Assembly: GCA_900555065.1 (NCBI GenBank)
Contig: USJY01000042.1
Span: 1-8,455, forward strand
Reading direction: 5' to 3'
Length of the DNA: 8,455 nt
Origin: an uncultured Eubacteriales bacterium
Lineage (GTDB): Bacteria > Bacillota > Clostridia > Oscillospirales > UMGS1783
Every line of letters begins with the position of its first letter. The stretch's first letter is position 1. Position numbers and translations under genes: made by a program. Shown here in pieces: positions 1 through 6,705 of the stretch. The notes below the pieces were generated by a model, which was given only the letters and a program-made list of their open reading frames with translations, was not told the origin of the DNA and did no database searches.

Positions 1-22
1 AGGCGTATCATTGGATACGCCT
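1..22 (-). terminator. Possible terminator hairpin at left edge, after the COG2426 gene
   Basis: A perfect 9-bp inverted repeat (AGGCGTATC / GATACGCCT) with a 4-nt loop lies 50 nt past the stop codon of the minus-strand gene at 73-564. On the minus strand any U-tract would lie outside the window, so termination in that direction cannot be confirmed. On the plus strand a T6 run at 38-43 follows the hairpin after 15 nt, which is too far for a classical terminator. Confidence 0.5.
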
Positions 23-72
23 TCCGCCGTATATGTCTTTTTTCAATGAGGGCCGGGTTTTCGGCACGCCCG

Positions 73-564
73 CTAAACGAAAATAGATGTGAAACCGTAC
101 GTGAGGCCCGTAATCAGGAAACCGGCAATGAGCACGCCGAGCGCGATCGACGGCAAAGCGTACTTGACGCGCATATCAAGCAGCGCCGCAATCAGCGCGC
201 CCGTCCACGCGCCCGTACCGGGCAGCGGGATGGCCACGAATATCATAAGCCCAAACCATTTGTACTTCTGAACCTTGTCCGACTGCAAATGCGCCTTTCG
301 CTCAAAGCGCTCCGCTATATCCGCCAGGCGAGGGCTCTTTTTCTTCATCCAGGCGAAGATCTTGCGGATAAATAAAATGATAAAGGGGACCGGCACAATA
401 TTGCCGATAACCGAGATGAGAAACGCGGACCAGTGGGACAGGCCGAGCGCTACGCCGAACGGAATCGCGCCGCGCAATTCGACGACCGGGACCATAGCCA
501 TGCCGAGCGTAGCCAGCACTCTGCCGAGCCCGGCTTCTGTAAACCATTCGATAATCGCCTGCAA
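73..564 (-). CDS. Small multidrug export family membrane protein (COG2426)
   Basis: A 163-residue integral membrane protein that matches the COG2426 / Sm_multidrug_ex family in length and motifs. The visible signatures are PVVELRGAIPFG (26-37), the GN-VPVPF segment (54-61), IPLPGTGAWTG (112-122) and a final hydrophobic helix with GVLIAG (143-148). About four to five hydrophobic stretches alternate with a charged cytoplasm-like loop (64-102, rich in Lys, Arg and Glu). The family name comes from a proposed small-molecule export role; the transport substrate is not established and none can be inferred here. The start is TTG at 564, chosen because a GGAGGA ribosome binding site sits 7 nt upstream and the family N-terminus fits. 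It appears monocistronic, with its own weak promoter and no close neighbour on the same strand. Family assignment is confident; function is not. Confidence 0.88.
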   Translation of the reverse strand: MQAIIEWFTEAGLGRVLATLGMAMVPVVELRGAIPFGVALGLSHWSAFLISVIGNIVPVPFIILFIRKIFAWMKKKSPRLADIAERFERKAHLQSDKVQKYKWFGLMIFVAIPLPGTGAWTGALIAALLDMRVKYALPSIALGVLIAGFLITGLTYGFTSIFV

Positions 565-571
565 TTGTCAA

Positions 572-577
572 TCCTCC
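572..577 (-). promoter_or_regulatory. Shine-Dalgarno site deciding a TTG start
   Basis: The minus strand reads GGAGGA here, followed by a 7-nt spacer and TTG at 564-562. No ATG in the same frame lies near the expected N-terminus, so this strong site is the main reason to accept the TTG start. Confidence 0.75.
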
Positions 578-648
578 GTTTTTTTCAGACCCTTGCCGCC
601 GCCGTTCGACGCGCCGTCCCGCGGCTACGCAATTTGTTTGTTTGTGTT

Positions 649-657
649 ATTCTACCA
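649..657 (-). promoter_or_regulatory. Extended -10 promoter element for the COG2426 gene
   Basis: The minus strand reads TGGTAGAAT, an extended -10 (TG-n-TAGAAT) matching TATAAT at 5 of 6 bases. The -35 position at 17-bp spacing reads TAGTAT, a poor match, so activity would depend on the extended -10. The implied leader is about 75 nt. No other promoter candidate of similar quality was seen upstream of the gene. Confidence 0.4.
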
Positions 658-699
658 CATATATGCGTCCAATACTACCCCGTACCGGAATTTTTTTAC

Positions 700-1010
700 T
701 GATTCCCAAAACAGCGCATGGTACGCAAGGAATGTCCGCAGGAAAGAAGACTTGCCGTCCAAACCGCGCGCCCACAGACGCCGGCCGGATGCGCGGCGCA
801 GGCCAGGGCGCGGCGCAGGCCCGTATCCCGCGGGCGCCGCCGCCCCCGGCGGAGGCCTTCCGGAAAACGCCGTGTCCGGCACGCAGCGCCGCAGGGGCGA
901 GCGGCACGCCGAAGGCGGCGAGTGCTTCCCGGTCCTACGGGCCCGCTTTGCGCTGGGAACTCTTCGCATACGCGCCATACCGGGCAAGAGCCGTAACGCA
1001 GGCCTTATTC
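700..1010. other. GC-rich stretch with no recognisable gene
   Basis: All six frames were considered. Several open frames cross this stretch on both strands, but they are Arg/Ala/Pro-rich low-complexity translations of GC-rich DNA with no family resemblance. The only ordered element noted is a 14-bp direct repeat (GCGCGGCGCAGGCC at 791-804 and 808-821, period 17). The region separates two same-strand transcription units and is best read as intergenic or as a heavily decayed gene. Confidence 0.5.
791..821. repeat. Two-copy 14-bp direct repeat
   Basis: GCGCGGCGCAGGCC occurs at 791-804 and again at 808-821, with AGG between the copies. It lies in the GC-rich gene-free stretch. Only two copies are present and no function is suggested. 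Confidence 0.6.
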
Positions 1011-1014
1011 ATGC

Positions 1015-1042
1015 AAAAACAGGCTGCAGCTTTTGCCGCCTG
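1015..1042 (-). terminator. Second of two tandem terminators after the ABC operon
   Basis: On the minus strand a 5-bp stem CAGGC / GCCTG (1042-1038 and 1024-1020), with a further GC-AAAA-GC mini-stem inside, is followed directly by five T residues (1019-1015). The stem is short but GC-rich and the T-tract is correctly placed. It lies just beyond the larger hairpin at 1051-1088 and probably acts as a back-up. Confidence 0.6.
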
Positions 1043-1050
1043 TGCAGCTT

Positions 1051-1088
1051 AAAGCCGCTGCGAACAGTTTTTTGTTCGCAGCGGCTTT
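1051..1088 (-). terminator. Strong hairpin terminator of the marR-ABC operon
   Basis: A perfect 16-bp inverted repeat (1051-1066 and 1073-1088) with a 6-nt loop starts 57 nt past the stop codon of the second ABC gene. The outer A3/T3 pairs give only a short T-tail on either strand, so the hairpin could act in both directions. The second hairpin at 1015-1042 supplies a better T-tract for the minus strand. Confidence 0.8.
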
Positions 1089-1144
1089 CTGTGCATAGCG
1101 AAGTCCGCAGGGCTGTCTGCCCCATACATGCGCGGCGGGCCGAT

Positions 1145-3031
1145 TTATTCGAGTTCAAACATGCCTGTATAGAGCTGATAGTACTTGCCTTTCTGCGCCA
1201 GCAACTCGTCGTGATCGCCGCGCTCGATGATTTCGCCGTGTTCGAGCACCATAATGGCGTTCGAGGCGCGGACGGTGGACAGGCGGTGGGCGATGACAAA
1301 GACGGTGCGGCCCTGCATGAGGGTGTCCATCCCCTTTTCAATCAGCGCTTCAGTACGGGTGTCGATAGAACTTGTCGCTTCGTCGAGAATCAGCACGGGC
1401 GGGTCGGCCACTGCCGCGCGCGCAATGGCGAGCAGCTGGCGCTGGCCCTGACTGAGGTTTGCGCCGTCCGCGGTGACCATGGTGTCGTAGCCGTCCGGCA
1501 GGTGGCTGATAAAGAAGTCGGCGCCCGCGAGTTTTGCGGCGGCGACGACCTGTTCGTCGGTGGCGCTGAGGTTGCCGTAGCGGATATTGTCGCTGACGGT
1601 GCCGGTGAACAGATGCACGTCCTGCAGCACCATGGCCAGACAGCGGCGCAGGTCGGCCTTTTTAATCTTGTTGATATTGATGCCGTCAAAGCGGATTTTG
1701 CCGTCCGGCACGTCGTAAAACCGGTTGAGCAGGTTGGTAATGGTCGTCTTGCCCGCGCCTGTCGAACCCACGAACGCAATTTTCTGGCCGGGCTTGGCAT
1801 AAAGCGAGATATCGTGCAGGACGGGCTTGCCCGCTTCGTAGCCGAAAGTCACATGGTCGAGCGTGACGTCGCCGCGCACCTGGGTATAGGTGAGCGTACC
1901 GTCCGCGTGCGGATGCTTCCAGGCCCAGACGCCCGTGCGCTCCGGCGTTTCCGTGAGGTTCCCGTCTTCGTCAAATTTTGCGTTGACAAGGGTGACGTAG
2001 CCGCCGTCCGTCTCGGAAGGCTCGTCGATCATCTCGAAAATGCGCTCCGCGCCCGCAAGGGCCATGAGGATGGAATTGACCTGCTGCGACATCTGCGTAA
2101 TGGGCATGGAGAAAGAGCGGGTACACTGCAAAAATGAGGCGATGGAACCGATTCCGATCATGCCGCCGACGGCCATGACCGAACCCGCAATGGCGACCAG
2201 GGCGTACTGGATATAGGCGATATTGTTGATAATGGGCATGAGAATGTTCGCGTATGTGTGCGCGCCGCAGGCCGCGTCGCGCCAGTGCTCGTTGATGCCC
2301 GCGAACTGGGCGTTGATCTGCGGTTCATGGCAGAATACCTTGACCACCTTCTGCCCCTCGATCATCTCCTCTATATACCCGTTGAGCCGGCCGACTTCCG
2401 ACTGCTGGCGGCGGAAATAGGCGGCGCTGCGCTTGCCGACGCGGCTAATCGCAAAAAAGGTCAGGCCCAGGGTGGCGACCACGATCAGTGTCAGCAGCGG
2501 GCTGAGCACCAGCATGAGCACAAAGATGCCGGCCACGTTCAGCAGCGAAGAGAACAACTGCGGCAGGCTTTGGCTGATCATCTGGCGCAGGGTGTCGGTG
2601 TCGTTGGTATAGCGGCTCATCAGGTCGCCGTGGGTATTGGTGTCAAAGTACCGGATAGGCAGGGTCTGCATATGGGTAAACAGGTCGGTGCGGATCTTGA
2701 GCAGGGTGCCGTTGGTCACGCCGACCATAATGCGGTTGTAGAGATAGGCGGAGCCGATACCGATCAGGAAAATACCGCTCATAATGACCAGCATTCGCAC
2801 AAAGCCGGACATGTCGGCCTCGCCCGCGCCCACAAAGGGGACGATGTATTCGTCGATTACGGGCTTGAGAAAGTAGGTGCCCGCAATGGTCGCGCCCGCG
2901 CTGAGCAGGATGAACAGGCCGACGAGGACCAGCTTCCACTTGCTCCCCGCCATATATTGCAGGATCCGGCGCAGGGTCTTCCGCGTGTCCTTGGGCTTGA
3001 CCGGCGCGCGCATGTTTTGTCTCGGCGGCAT
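1145..3031 (-). CDS. Heterodimeric ABC exporter, catalytic half-transporter (TM288-like subunit)
   Basis: A 628-residue ABC exporter half with an N-terminal six-helix membrane domain (about 30-335) and a C-terminal nucleotide-binding domain (about 385-628). ATPase motifs are A-loop Tyr398, Walker A GSTGAGKTT (422-430), Q-loop Gln470, signature LSQGQ (526-530), Walker B VLILD with catalytic Glu551, D-loop SSID (554-557) and switch His582. Glu and His are intact, but the first Gly of LSGGQ is Gln, the usual pattern in the catalytically competent subunit of heterodimers such as TM287/288. A hydrophilic insert of about 50 residues (340-388) lies between the two domains. The ATG at 3031 was chosen over an upstream start at 3103: it follows the previous stop by 1 nt and has an AAAGGGGG site 9 nt upstream, while the longer form would overlap the upstream gene by 71 nt. 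Likely role: drug or lipid-like substrate export across the inner membrane. The substrate is unknown. Confidence 0.93.
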   Translation of the reverse strand: MPPRQNMRAPVKPKDTRKTLRRILQYMAGSKWKLVLVGLFILLSAGATIAGTYFLKPVIDEYIVPFVGAGEADMSGFVRMLVIMSGIFLIGIGSAYLYNRIMVGVTNGTLLKIRTDLFTHMQTLPIRYFDTNTHGDLMSRYTNDTDTLRQMISQSLPQLFSSLLNVAGIFVLMLVLSPLLTLIVVATLGLTFFAISRVGKRSAAYFRRQQSEVGRLNGYIEEMIEGQKVVKVFCHEPQINAQFAGINEHWRDAACGAHTYANILMPIINNIAYIQYALVAIAGSVMAVGGMIGIGSIASFLQCTRSFSMPITQMSQQVNSILMALAGAERIFEMIDEPSETDGGYVTLVNAKFDEDGNLTETPERTGVWAWKHPHADGTLTYTQVRGDVTLDHVTFGYEAGKPVLHDISLYAKPGQKIAFVGSTGAGKTTITNLLNRFYDVPDGKIRFDGININKIKKADLRRCLAMVLQDVHLFTGTVSDNIRYGNLSATDEQVVAAAKLAGADFFISHLPDGYDTMVTADGANLSQGQRQLLAIARAAVADPPVLILDEATSSIDTRTEALIEKGMDTLMQGRTVFVIAHRLSTVRASNAIMVLEHGEIIERGDHDELLAQKGKYYQLYTGMFELE

Positions 3032-3032
3032 G

Positions 3033-4766
3033 TTACGCCACCCCCTTTCTCTGGGACTCGTATACTTCTCTGTAAATCTCGTTTGTCTCGAGCAGTTCGG
3101 CATGGGTGCCGACCGCGTCGATCCGGCCGTCGCTTAAGACGATGATACGGTCCGCATCGCTGACAGAGGCGACGCGCTGCGCGATGATGATAGTCGTCGT
3201 ATCGGACAGGTGTTCGCGGAACGCCTGCTGGATCTTGCTGTCGGTCGCGGTGTCGACGGCGCTTGTGCTGTCGTCCAGAATAATGACTTTTGGATTTTTC
3301 AAAAGGGCGCGCGCAATACAGATGCGCTGCTTCTGGCCGCCGGACAGGTTGACGCCGCCCTGTTCGAGCATCGTCTCATATCCGTCCGGGAAAGACATGA
3401 TGAAGTCGTGCGCCTGGGCCTGCCTGCAGGCCGCTTCCAGCTCGGACTGGGTTGCGTGTTCATTGCCCCAGCGCAGGTTTTCCGCTATGGTGCCGGAGAA
3501 CAGGACGTTCTTCTGCAGCACCATGGCAACCGCGTTGCGCAGCGTATCGAGCTTATAGTCGCGCACGTCCCGCCCGCCGACGAGGACCCGGCCGCTCTGC
3601 ACGTCGTACAGGCGCGCTATGAGCTGGACGAGCGTCGTCTTCGCGGAGCCGGTTCCGCCCAGGATCCCTATCTTTTCGCCCGAGCGGATAGACAGCTGAA
3701 TATCCTCCAGCACCGGCTTGCCGGCAGACCCACCGCCGTAGCTGAAGCTGACATGGTCGAACACAACGCTGCCGTCCGCCACTTCAAGGGCGGGGTCGGC
3801 CCCGTCGTCGGTGATGTCGATCTTTTCATCGAGCACTTCGACGATACGGTTCATCGACGCGCGGGACATGATAAACATGACGTAGACCATAGCGACCATC
3901 ATCAGCGACGAGAGGATCTGGGTGACGTAGCTGATAAAGCTCATCAGTTCGCCGGTGAGCATCCGGCCGGCGATGATGTCGCCCGCGCCAAACCAGGCCA
4001 CTGCGATCATACAGCCGTACATGCACAGCTGCATCAGCGGCATCATCCAGACTGTCAGCCGTTCGGCTTTCATGGAAGTCTCGTACACGTCGACCGCGGC
4101 GTCCCTGAATTTTTTGTCCTCATACTCTTCGCGGACAAATGCCTTGACAATCCGGATACCGGTCAGATTCTCCTGAACCGATGCGTTCATTTTGTCGTAT
4201 TTCCTGAACATTTGCTGGAAGTATGCAAACGCCCTGCTCGAAATGAACCCGATACAGAGCAGAAGAATCGGGATGACGACGGCAAACACAACGGACAGCG
4301 GCGCGTTGATGGAGATGGCCATAATCAGCGCCATAATGAACATAAAGGGCGCGCGCACCATCATGCGGATAAACATCTGATAGGCCATCTGCGTGTTGTT
4401 GACGTCGGTCGTCAGGCGGGTGATAAGCGACGAGGTGCTGAAGCGGTCGGTATTAGAAAATGAAAAGGCCTGCACCTTGTTGAACATCCCCTCGCGCAGA
4501 TTGGCGGCAAGGCCTGTGCTCGCCACGGCCGCATACTTCGCGCTCAAAGCCCCGCAAAGGAGCGAGAATATCGCCATACCCGTCATGAGCAGGCCCATTT
4601 TTATGATATAGGGCGTGCCGCCCGTACCGTTGATCCCCACGTCGATCATTTTCGACATGACAAAAGGGATGGCGACTTCCATGCCGACTTCGCCGACCAT
4701 GGCGACAGGCGCGATGATCGACTCCTTCTTGTACTGCTTTACATAGGACATAATTTTACGTATCAT
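3033..4766 (-). CDS. Heterodimeric ABC exporter, degenerate-site half-transporter (TM287-like subunit)
   Basis: A 577-residue ABC exporter half: membrane domain about 15-305, nucleotide-binding domain about 330-577. Motifs are A-loop Tyr343, a variant Walker A GGTGSAKTT (370-378) with Ala375 where Gly precedes the Lys, Q-loop Gln418, canonical signature LSGGQ (474-478), Walker B IILDD with Asp499 in place of the catalytic Glu, D-loop SAVD (502-505) and Gln530 in place of the switch His. Asp and Gln at these sites mark the non-hydrolytic ATP site of heterodimeric exporters. That site is completed by the LSQGQ of the downstream partner, whereas this subunit's LSGGQ completes the active site. 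The start at 4766 follows the marR stop by 2 nt and has a GGAGAG site about 7 nt upstream. It is co-transcribed with marR and the second ABC gene. It should work only as a pair with its neighbour. Confidence 0.94.
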   Translation of the reverse strand: MIRKIMSYVKQYKKESIIAPVAMVGEVGMEVAIPFVMSKMIDVGINGTGGTPYIIKMGLLMTGMAIFSLLCGALSAKYAAVASTGLAANLREGMFNKVQAFSFSNTDRFSTSSLITRLTTDVNNTQMAYQMFIRMMVRAPFMFIMALIMAISINAPLSVVFAVVIPILLLCIGFISSRAFAYFQQMFRKYDKMNASVQENLTGIRIVKAFVREEYEDKKFRDAAVDVYETSMKAERLTVWMMPLMQLCMYGCMIAVAWFGAGDIIAGRMLTGELMSFISYVTQILSSLMMVAMVYVMFIMSRASMNRIVEVLDEKIDITDDGADPALEVADGSVVFDHVSFSYGGGSAGKPVLEDIQLSIRSGEKIGILGGTGSAKTTLVQLIARLYDVQSGRVLVGGRDVRDYKLDTLRNAVAMVLQKNVLFSGTIAENLRWGNEHATQSELEAACRQAQAHDFIMSFPDGYETMLEQGGVNLSGGQKQRICIARALLKNPKVIILDDSTSAVDTATDSKIQQAFREHLSDTTTIIIAQRVASVSDADRIIVLSDGRIDAVGTHAELLETNEIYREVYESQRKGVA

Positions 4767-4768
4767 AT

Positions 4769-5272
4769 CTACTCTCCAATCCGGTCCCCGTCATATTTAC
4801 CGCCGCCCGGCGGCGCGGGCGCTTCGACTTCGCTCACTGCCAGGTTTGCCAGCACCTTCTGCAGGAGCCGGTCCAGCGTCTCCAGCTCAGCCTCTGTCAG
4901 CCCGGCGTAGACCCGGCTGTCTATCTCTGAAAAAGCCTCGCGGAAGGCGGCGGCAAGACGGCGGCCCTTTTCCGTCGCCGATAGGCGGTTCAGGCGCAGG
5001 TTCCGGTCGTCAGAGTTCTTGACGATCAGCCCGGACCGCTGCATCCGCTTTGTCGTCAGCGCCACCGATGCGGGCGTGACGTGAAACTGCGCCGCCAGCT
5101 CCTTCTGCGCGCAGCCGTCATGGCGGATGATGTATTCGAGCGCCGGGAACCAGCCGGCGTGCAGACCTGCGCCGCCAGCGCTGTCCGCCAGAATTTCGCG
5201 GTGCAGCCGGATTCGCCGCAGCATGACGATACGCTCCAGCCTGCATGTAATTCTTTTGCGCACCGCTTCCAT
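4769..5272 (-). CDS. MarR-family transcriptional regulator
   Basis: A 167-residue winged-helix regulator of MarR type. Helices around 40-65 carry a QKELAAQFHVTPASVALTTK helix-turn-helix (57-76), followed by the RMQRSGLI segment (77-83) and a wing with DDRNLRLNRLS (88-98) in place of the common DRR-type wing. A long C-terminal helix (about 125-145) fits the dimerisation region, and the last 20 residues are Pro/Gly-rich and probably disordered. The start at 5272 has an AAAGGA site 8 nt upstream. It is the first gene of a three-gene operon with two ABC half-transporters, a common layout in which MarR represses its own efflux operon until a ligand binds. The palindrome at 5323-5336 beside the -10 supports autorepression. 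The ligand cannot be told from the sequence. Confidence 0.92.
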   Translation of the reverse strand: MEAVRKRITCRLERIVMLRRIRLHREILADSAGGAGLHAGWFPALEYIIRHDGCAQKELAAQFHVTPASVALTTKRMQRSGLIVKNSDDRNLRLNRLSATEKGRRLAAAFREAFSEIDSRVYAGLTEAELETLDRLLQKVLANLAVSEVEAPAPPGGGKYDGDRIGE

Positions 5273-5308
5273 TGCCTACATCCTTTCCGTTCGTGCACAT
5301 AATAATAA

Positions 5309-5320
5309 TTAAGCGCCTCA
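5309..5320. promoter_or_regulatory. Second, imperfect MarR operator candidate
   Basis: TTAAGCGCCTCA matches the core of the 5323-5336 palindrome (TTAAGCGCTTAA) at 10 of 12 positions and starts 15 bp from it on the same strand, in the leader of marR. The left half-site is intact and the right half is degraded. Confidence 0.45.
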
Positions 5321-5322
5321 CT

Positions 5323-5336
5323 GTTAAGCGCTTAAC
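5323..5336. promoter_or_regulatory. Perfect 14-bp palindrome, probable MarR operator
   Basis: GTTAAGCGCTTAAC is its own reverse complement. It begins 1 bp downstream of the marR-operon -10 box and covers the expected transcription start, where a bound dimer would block RNA polymerase. MarR proteins bind dyads of about this size, so binding by the adjacent regulator is a strong inference, not shown. Related half-sites occur at 5309 and 5425. Confidence 0.72.
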
Positions 5337-5337
5337 T

Positions 5338-5366
5338 ATTATACCTTTATCCCACCCCCATGTCAA
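5338..5366 (-). promoter_or_regulatory. Consensus promoter of the marR-ABC-ABC operon
   Basis: On the minus strand TTGACA (5366-5361) and TATAAT (5343-5338) are separated by exactly 17 bp, a full match to the housekeeping sigma factor consensus. The predicted start is near 5331, giving a leader of about 60 nt. Such a strong promoter is usually held down by a repressor, consistent with the adjoining palindrome. Confidence 0.88.
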
Positions 5367-5424
5367 TAGCGGGACGCAGGTTCTTTTCAACTGAACGTAT
5401 AAAGGATTATATGCGTCAACAATA

Positions 5425-5436
5425 TTAAGCGTTGCA
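5425..5436. promoter_or_regulatory. Third MarR-like site, next to the divergent promoter
   Basis: TTAAGCGTTGCA matches TTAAGCGCTTAA at 9 of 12 positions, with the first seven bases identical. It overlaps the proposed -35 (5432-5437) of the plus-strand membrane protein gene. This placement would let the same regulator act on the divergent gene. It is only a half-site match. Confidence 0.35.
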
Positions 5437-5460
5437 TGCGCCTAAAATCTATGGTAATAT
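5432..5460 (+). promoter_or_regulatory. Promoter of the 310-residue membrane protein gene
   Basis: TTGCAT (5432-5437), a 17-bp spacer, and an extended -10 TGGTAATAT (5452-5460) precede the gene at 5489. The predicted start is near 5467, with a leader of about 20 nt. A second TATAAT at 5471-5476 is too close to the ribosome binding site to be the main -10. Confidence 0.55.
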
Positions 5461-5488
5461 TTATTTATTATATAATAGGGGAGTATAT

Positions 5489-6421
5489 ATGAAAGGCGAA
5501 AAGCTGACAAAAGCCCAGCGTAAAGAACGCAGAGCGCAGCGGCGAAAAGGATTTTGGGACAACATACGCGAACAGTACAAAAAAAGCAAGGTGCTGTTTT
5601 TGACATACTTCATTCTTCGGCTGATCGTGATCCTCGTCATGATCGCGCAGTTCTTCAACCACGACTACGGCAACGTATTTATGTGCGCCTTTACCCTGGT
5701 GCTGTTTATGATCCCCTCCTTTGTCGAAAAACGGATCAAGATCGACGTGCCGGACCTGCTGGAGATTATCGTGCTGTTTTTCATCTTTGCAGCAGAGATT
5801 ATGGGCGAAATCCGCGAATACTATATCAATGTGCCGCACTGGGACACTCTACTGCACACCACCAATGGATTCCTGTGCGCGGCGATCGGCCTGGCCCTGA
5901 TCGACATACTCAACCGCAGCGAGCGGTTTTCGCTCACCCTCTCGCCCTTCTTCGTAGCCGTGTTCGCCTTTTGCTTCTCCATGACCATCGGGGTCGTGTG
6001 GGAATTCTACGAGTATGGCTCGGATATGATCTTTAAGACGGACATGCAGAAGGATACCGTTATCCACGAGATCTCCTCCGTGATGTTCAACCCCGACGGG
6101 CGCAACAGCGCCGTCACAAAACCGATTGAGAGCATCGTCGTCAACGGCGAGGAGTGGAACGGCTATATCGATATCGGGCTGATCGACACGATGAAGGATC
6201 TGCTGGTCAATTTTGCGGGCGCGGCCGTATTCTCCATGCTTGGATACTTCTATGTGAAGAGCGAGGGCCGGGGCAAAATCGCAAACAAGCTCATGCTGCG
6301 CTGGATCAAGACCAGTGACGAGCCGCCCGTACCGGCGGCGCAGGGCGCGGACGGCGCCGCGCGAGACGGCGGGGCCGCGCCGCCAACTGCGAACGGGCCG
6401 AATGGGAGCGGTGCGGACTGA
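5489..6421 (+). CDS. Polytopic membrane protein of unknown function, divergent from marR
   Basis: A 310-residue protein that I do not recognise with certainty. The first 33 residues are strongly basic. About six membrane segments follow (roughly 34-56, 62-79, 91-108, 122-141, 152-172 and 238-256), then an Ala/Gly/Pro-rich hydrophilic tail (277-310). Between the last two helices is an extramembrane stretch of about 65 residues. Polar motifs stand out next to helices: PHWDTLLHTTNG (116-127), WEFYEYGSDM (171-180) and DTMKDLLVNFAGA (233-245). This His/Asp, Trp-Glu and Asp-rich layout recalls the YjdF/DUF2238 type of membrane protein, a weak resemblance and not an assignment. The start at 5489 has AGGGGAG 5 nt upstream; a longer TTG-initiated frame from 5432 would begin inside the promoter. 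It is divergent from the marR-efflux operon and flanked by a MarR-like half-site, so it may be co-regulated. Confidence 0.85.
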   Translation: MKGEKLTKAQRKERRAQRRKGFWDNIREQYKKSKVLFLTYFILRLIVILVMIAQFFNHDYGNVFMCAFTLVLFMIPSFVEKRIKIDVPDLLEIIVLFFIFAAEIMGEIREYYINVPHWDTLLHTTNGFLCAAIGLALIDILNRSERFSLTLSPFFVAVFAFCFSMTIGVVWEFYEYGSDMIFKTDMQKDTVIHEISSVMFNPDGRNSAVTKPIESIVVNGEEWNGYIDIGLIDTMKDLLVNFAGAAVFSMLGYFYVKSEGRGKIANKLMLRWIKTSDEPPVPAAQGADGAARDGGAAPPTANGPNGSGAD

Positions 6422-6437
6422 ATGCACAGACAAACGT

Positions 6438-6476
6438 AAAGAGGGGCGCAAAGAAAATTTCTTTGCGCCCCTCTTT
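6438..6476 (+). terminator. Strong intrinsic terminator after the membrane protein gene
   Basis: A long perfect inverted repeat, with arms at about 6438-6456 and 6458-6476 and core GAGGGGCGCAAAGAAA, begins 17 nt after the stop codon and is followed by further T-rich sequence to 6480. The stem is GC-rich at its base, with an AT-rich top that forms the practical loop. The flanking A3 means it could also act on the minus strand. Confidence 0.9.
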
Positions 6477-6547
6477 ATTTAAAAATCCCCTGATATAACA
6501 AAATCAGCAGACGGCCCGCAGCGGCGGCAAGGCCGCGCGGGTCCGGG

Positions 6548-6566
6548 ATACGGCGGGCCGCCGTAT
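6548..6566. repeat. GC-rich hairpin between convergent genes
   Basis: ATACGGCG and CGCCGTAT form an 8-bp inverted repeat with a 3-nt loop. Further GC-rich dyads such as GCGGC/GCCGC lie at about 6520-6540. The convergent intergenic stretch (6477-6678) holds no open frame with family resemblance. The hairpin lacks a T-tract, so it is not a clear terminator. Confidence 0.5.
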
Positions 6567-6678
6567 TCGTTTCCCCGCCCTTTGCACGGGATGGCCGCGC
6601 GCGGCGCACTCTCCCGGCAGAATCTATTATACTACATTTTTTACGGAAATGTGTTATTTTACCGCAAATTGTGATTCG

Positions 6679-6700
6679 AAAAATTTTTGCACCCTTGCAA
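6679..6700 (-). terminator. Short intrinsic terminator of the zinc-ribbon protein gene
   Basis: On the minus strand TTGCA-AGGG-TGCAA is followed after AAA by five T residues (6683-6679). The hairpin begins 5 nt past the stop codon at 6706. The stem has only 5 bp, so strength is uncertain, but the layout is that of an intrinsic terminator. Confidence 0.5.
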
Positions 6701-6705
6701 TCGTT

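Noticed and set aside
275..2137. Long plus-strand open frame of 620 codons
   Set aside because: It runs antisense to the COG2426 and ABC genes, its composition is Arg/Ala/His-rich with no domain, and it is a typical shadow frame in GC-rich DNA.
3032..3103. Upstream start at 3103 for the second ABC subunit
   Set aside because: It would overlap the preceding gene by 71 nt and add residues not typical of the family, while ATG at 3031 has a good ribosome binding site.
3210..4463. Plus-strand open frame of 417 codons opposite the first ABC gene
   Set aside because: Antisense shadow of a confidently identified ABC half-transporter, with no ribosome binding site or family resemblance.
5849..6451. 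Minus-strand open frame of 200 codons opposite the 310-residue membrane protein
   Set aside because: The sense frame has a promoter, a good ribosome binding site, clear membrane helices and a terminator; the antisense translation is low-complexity.
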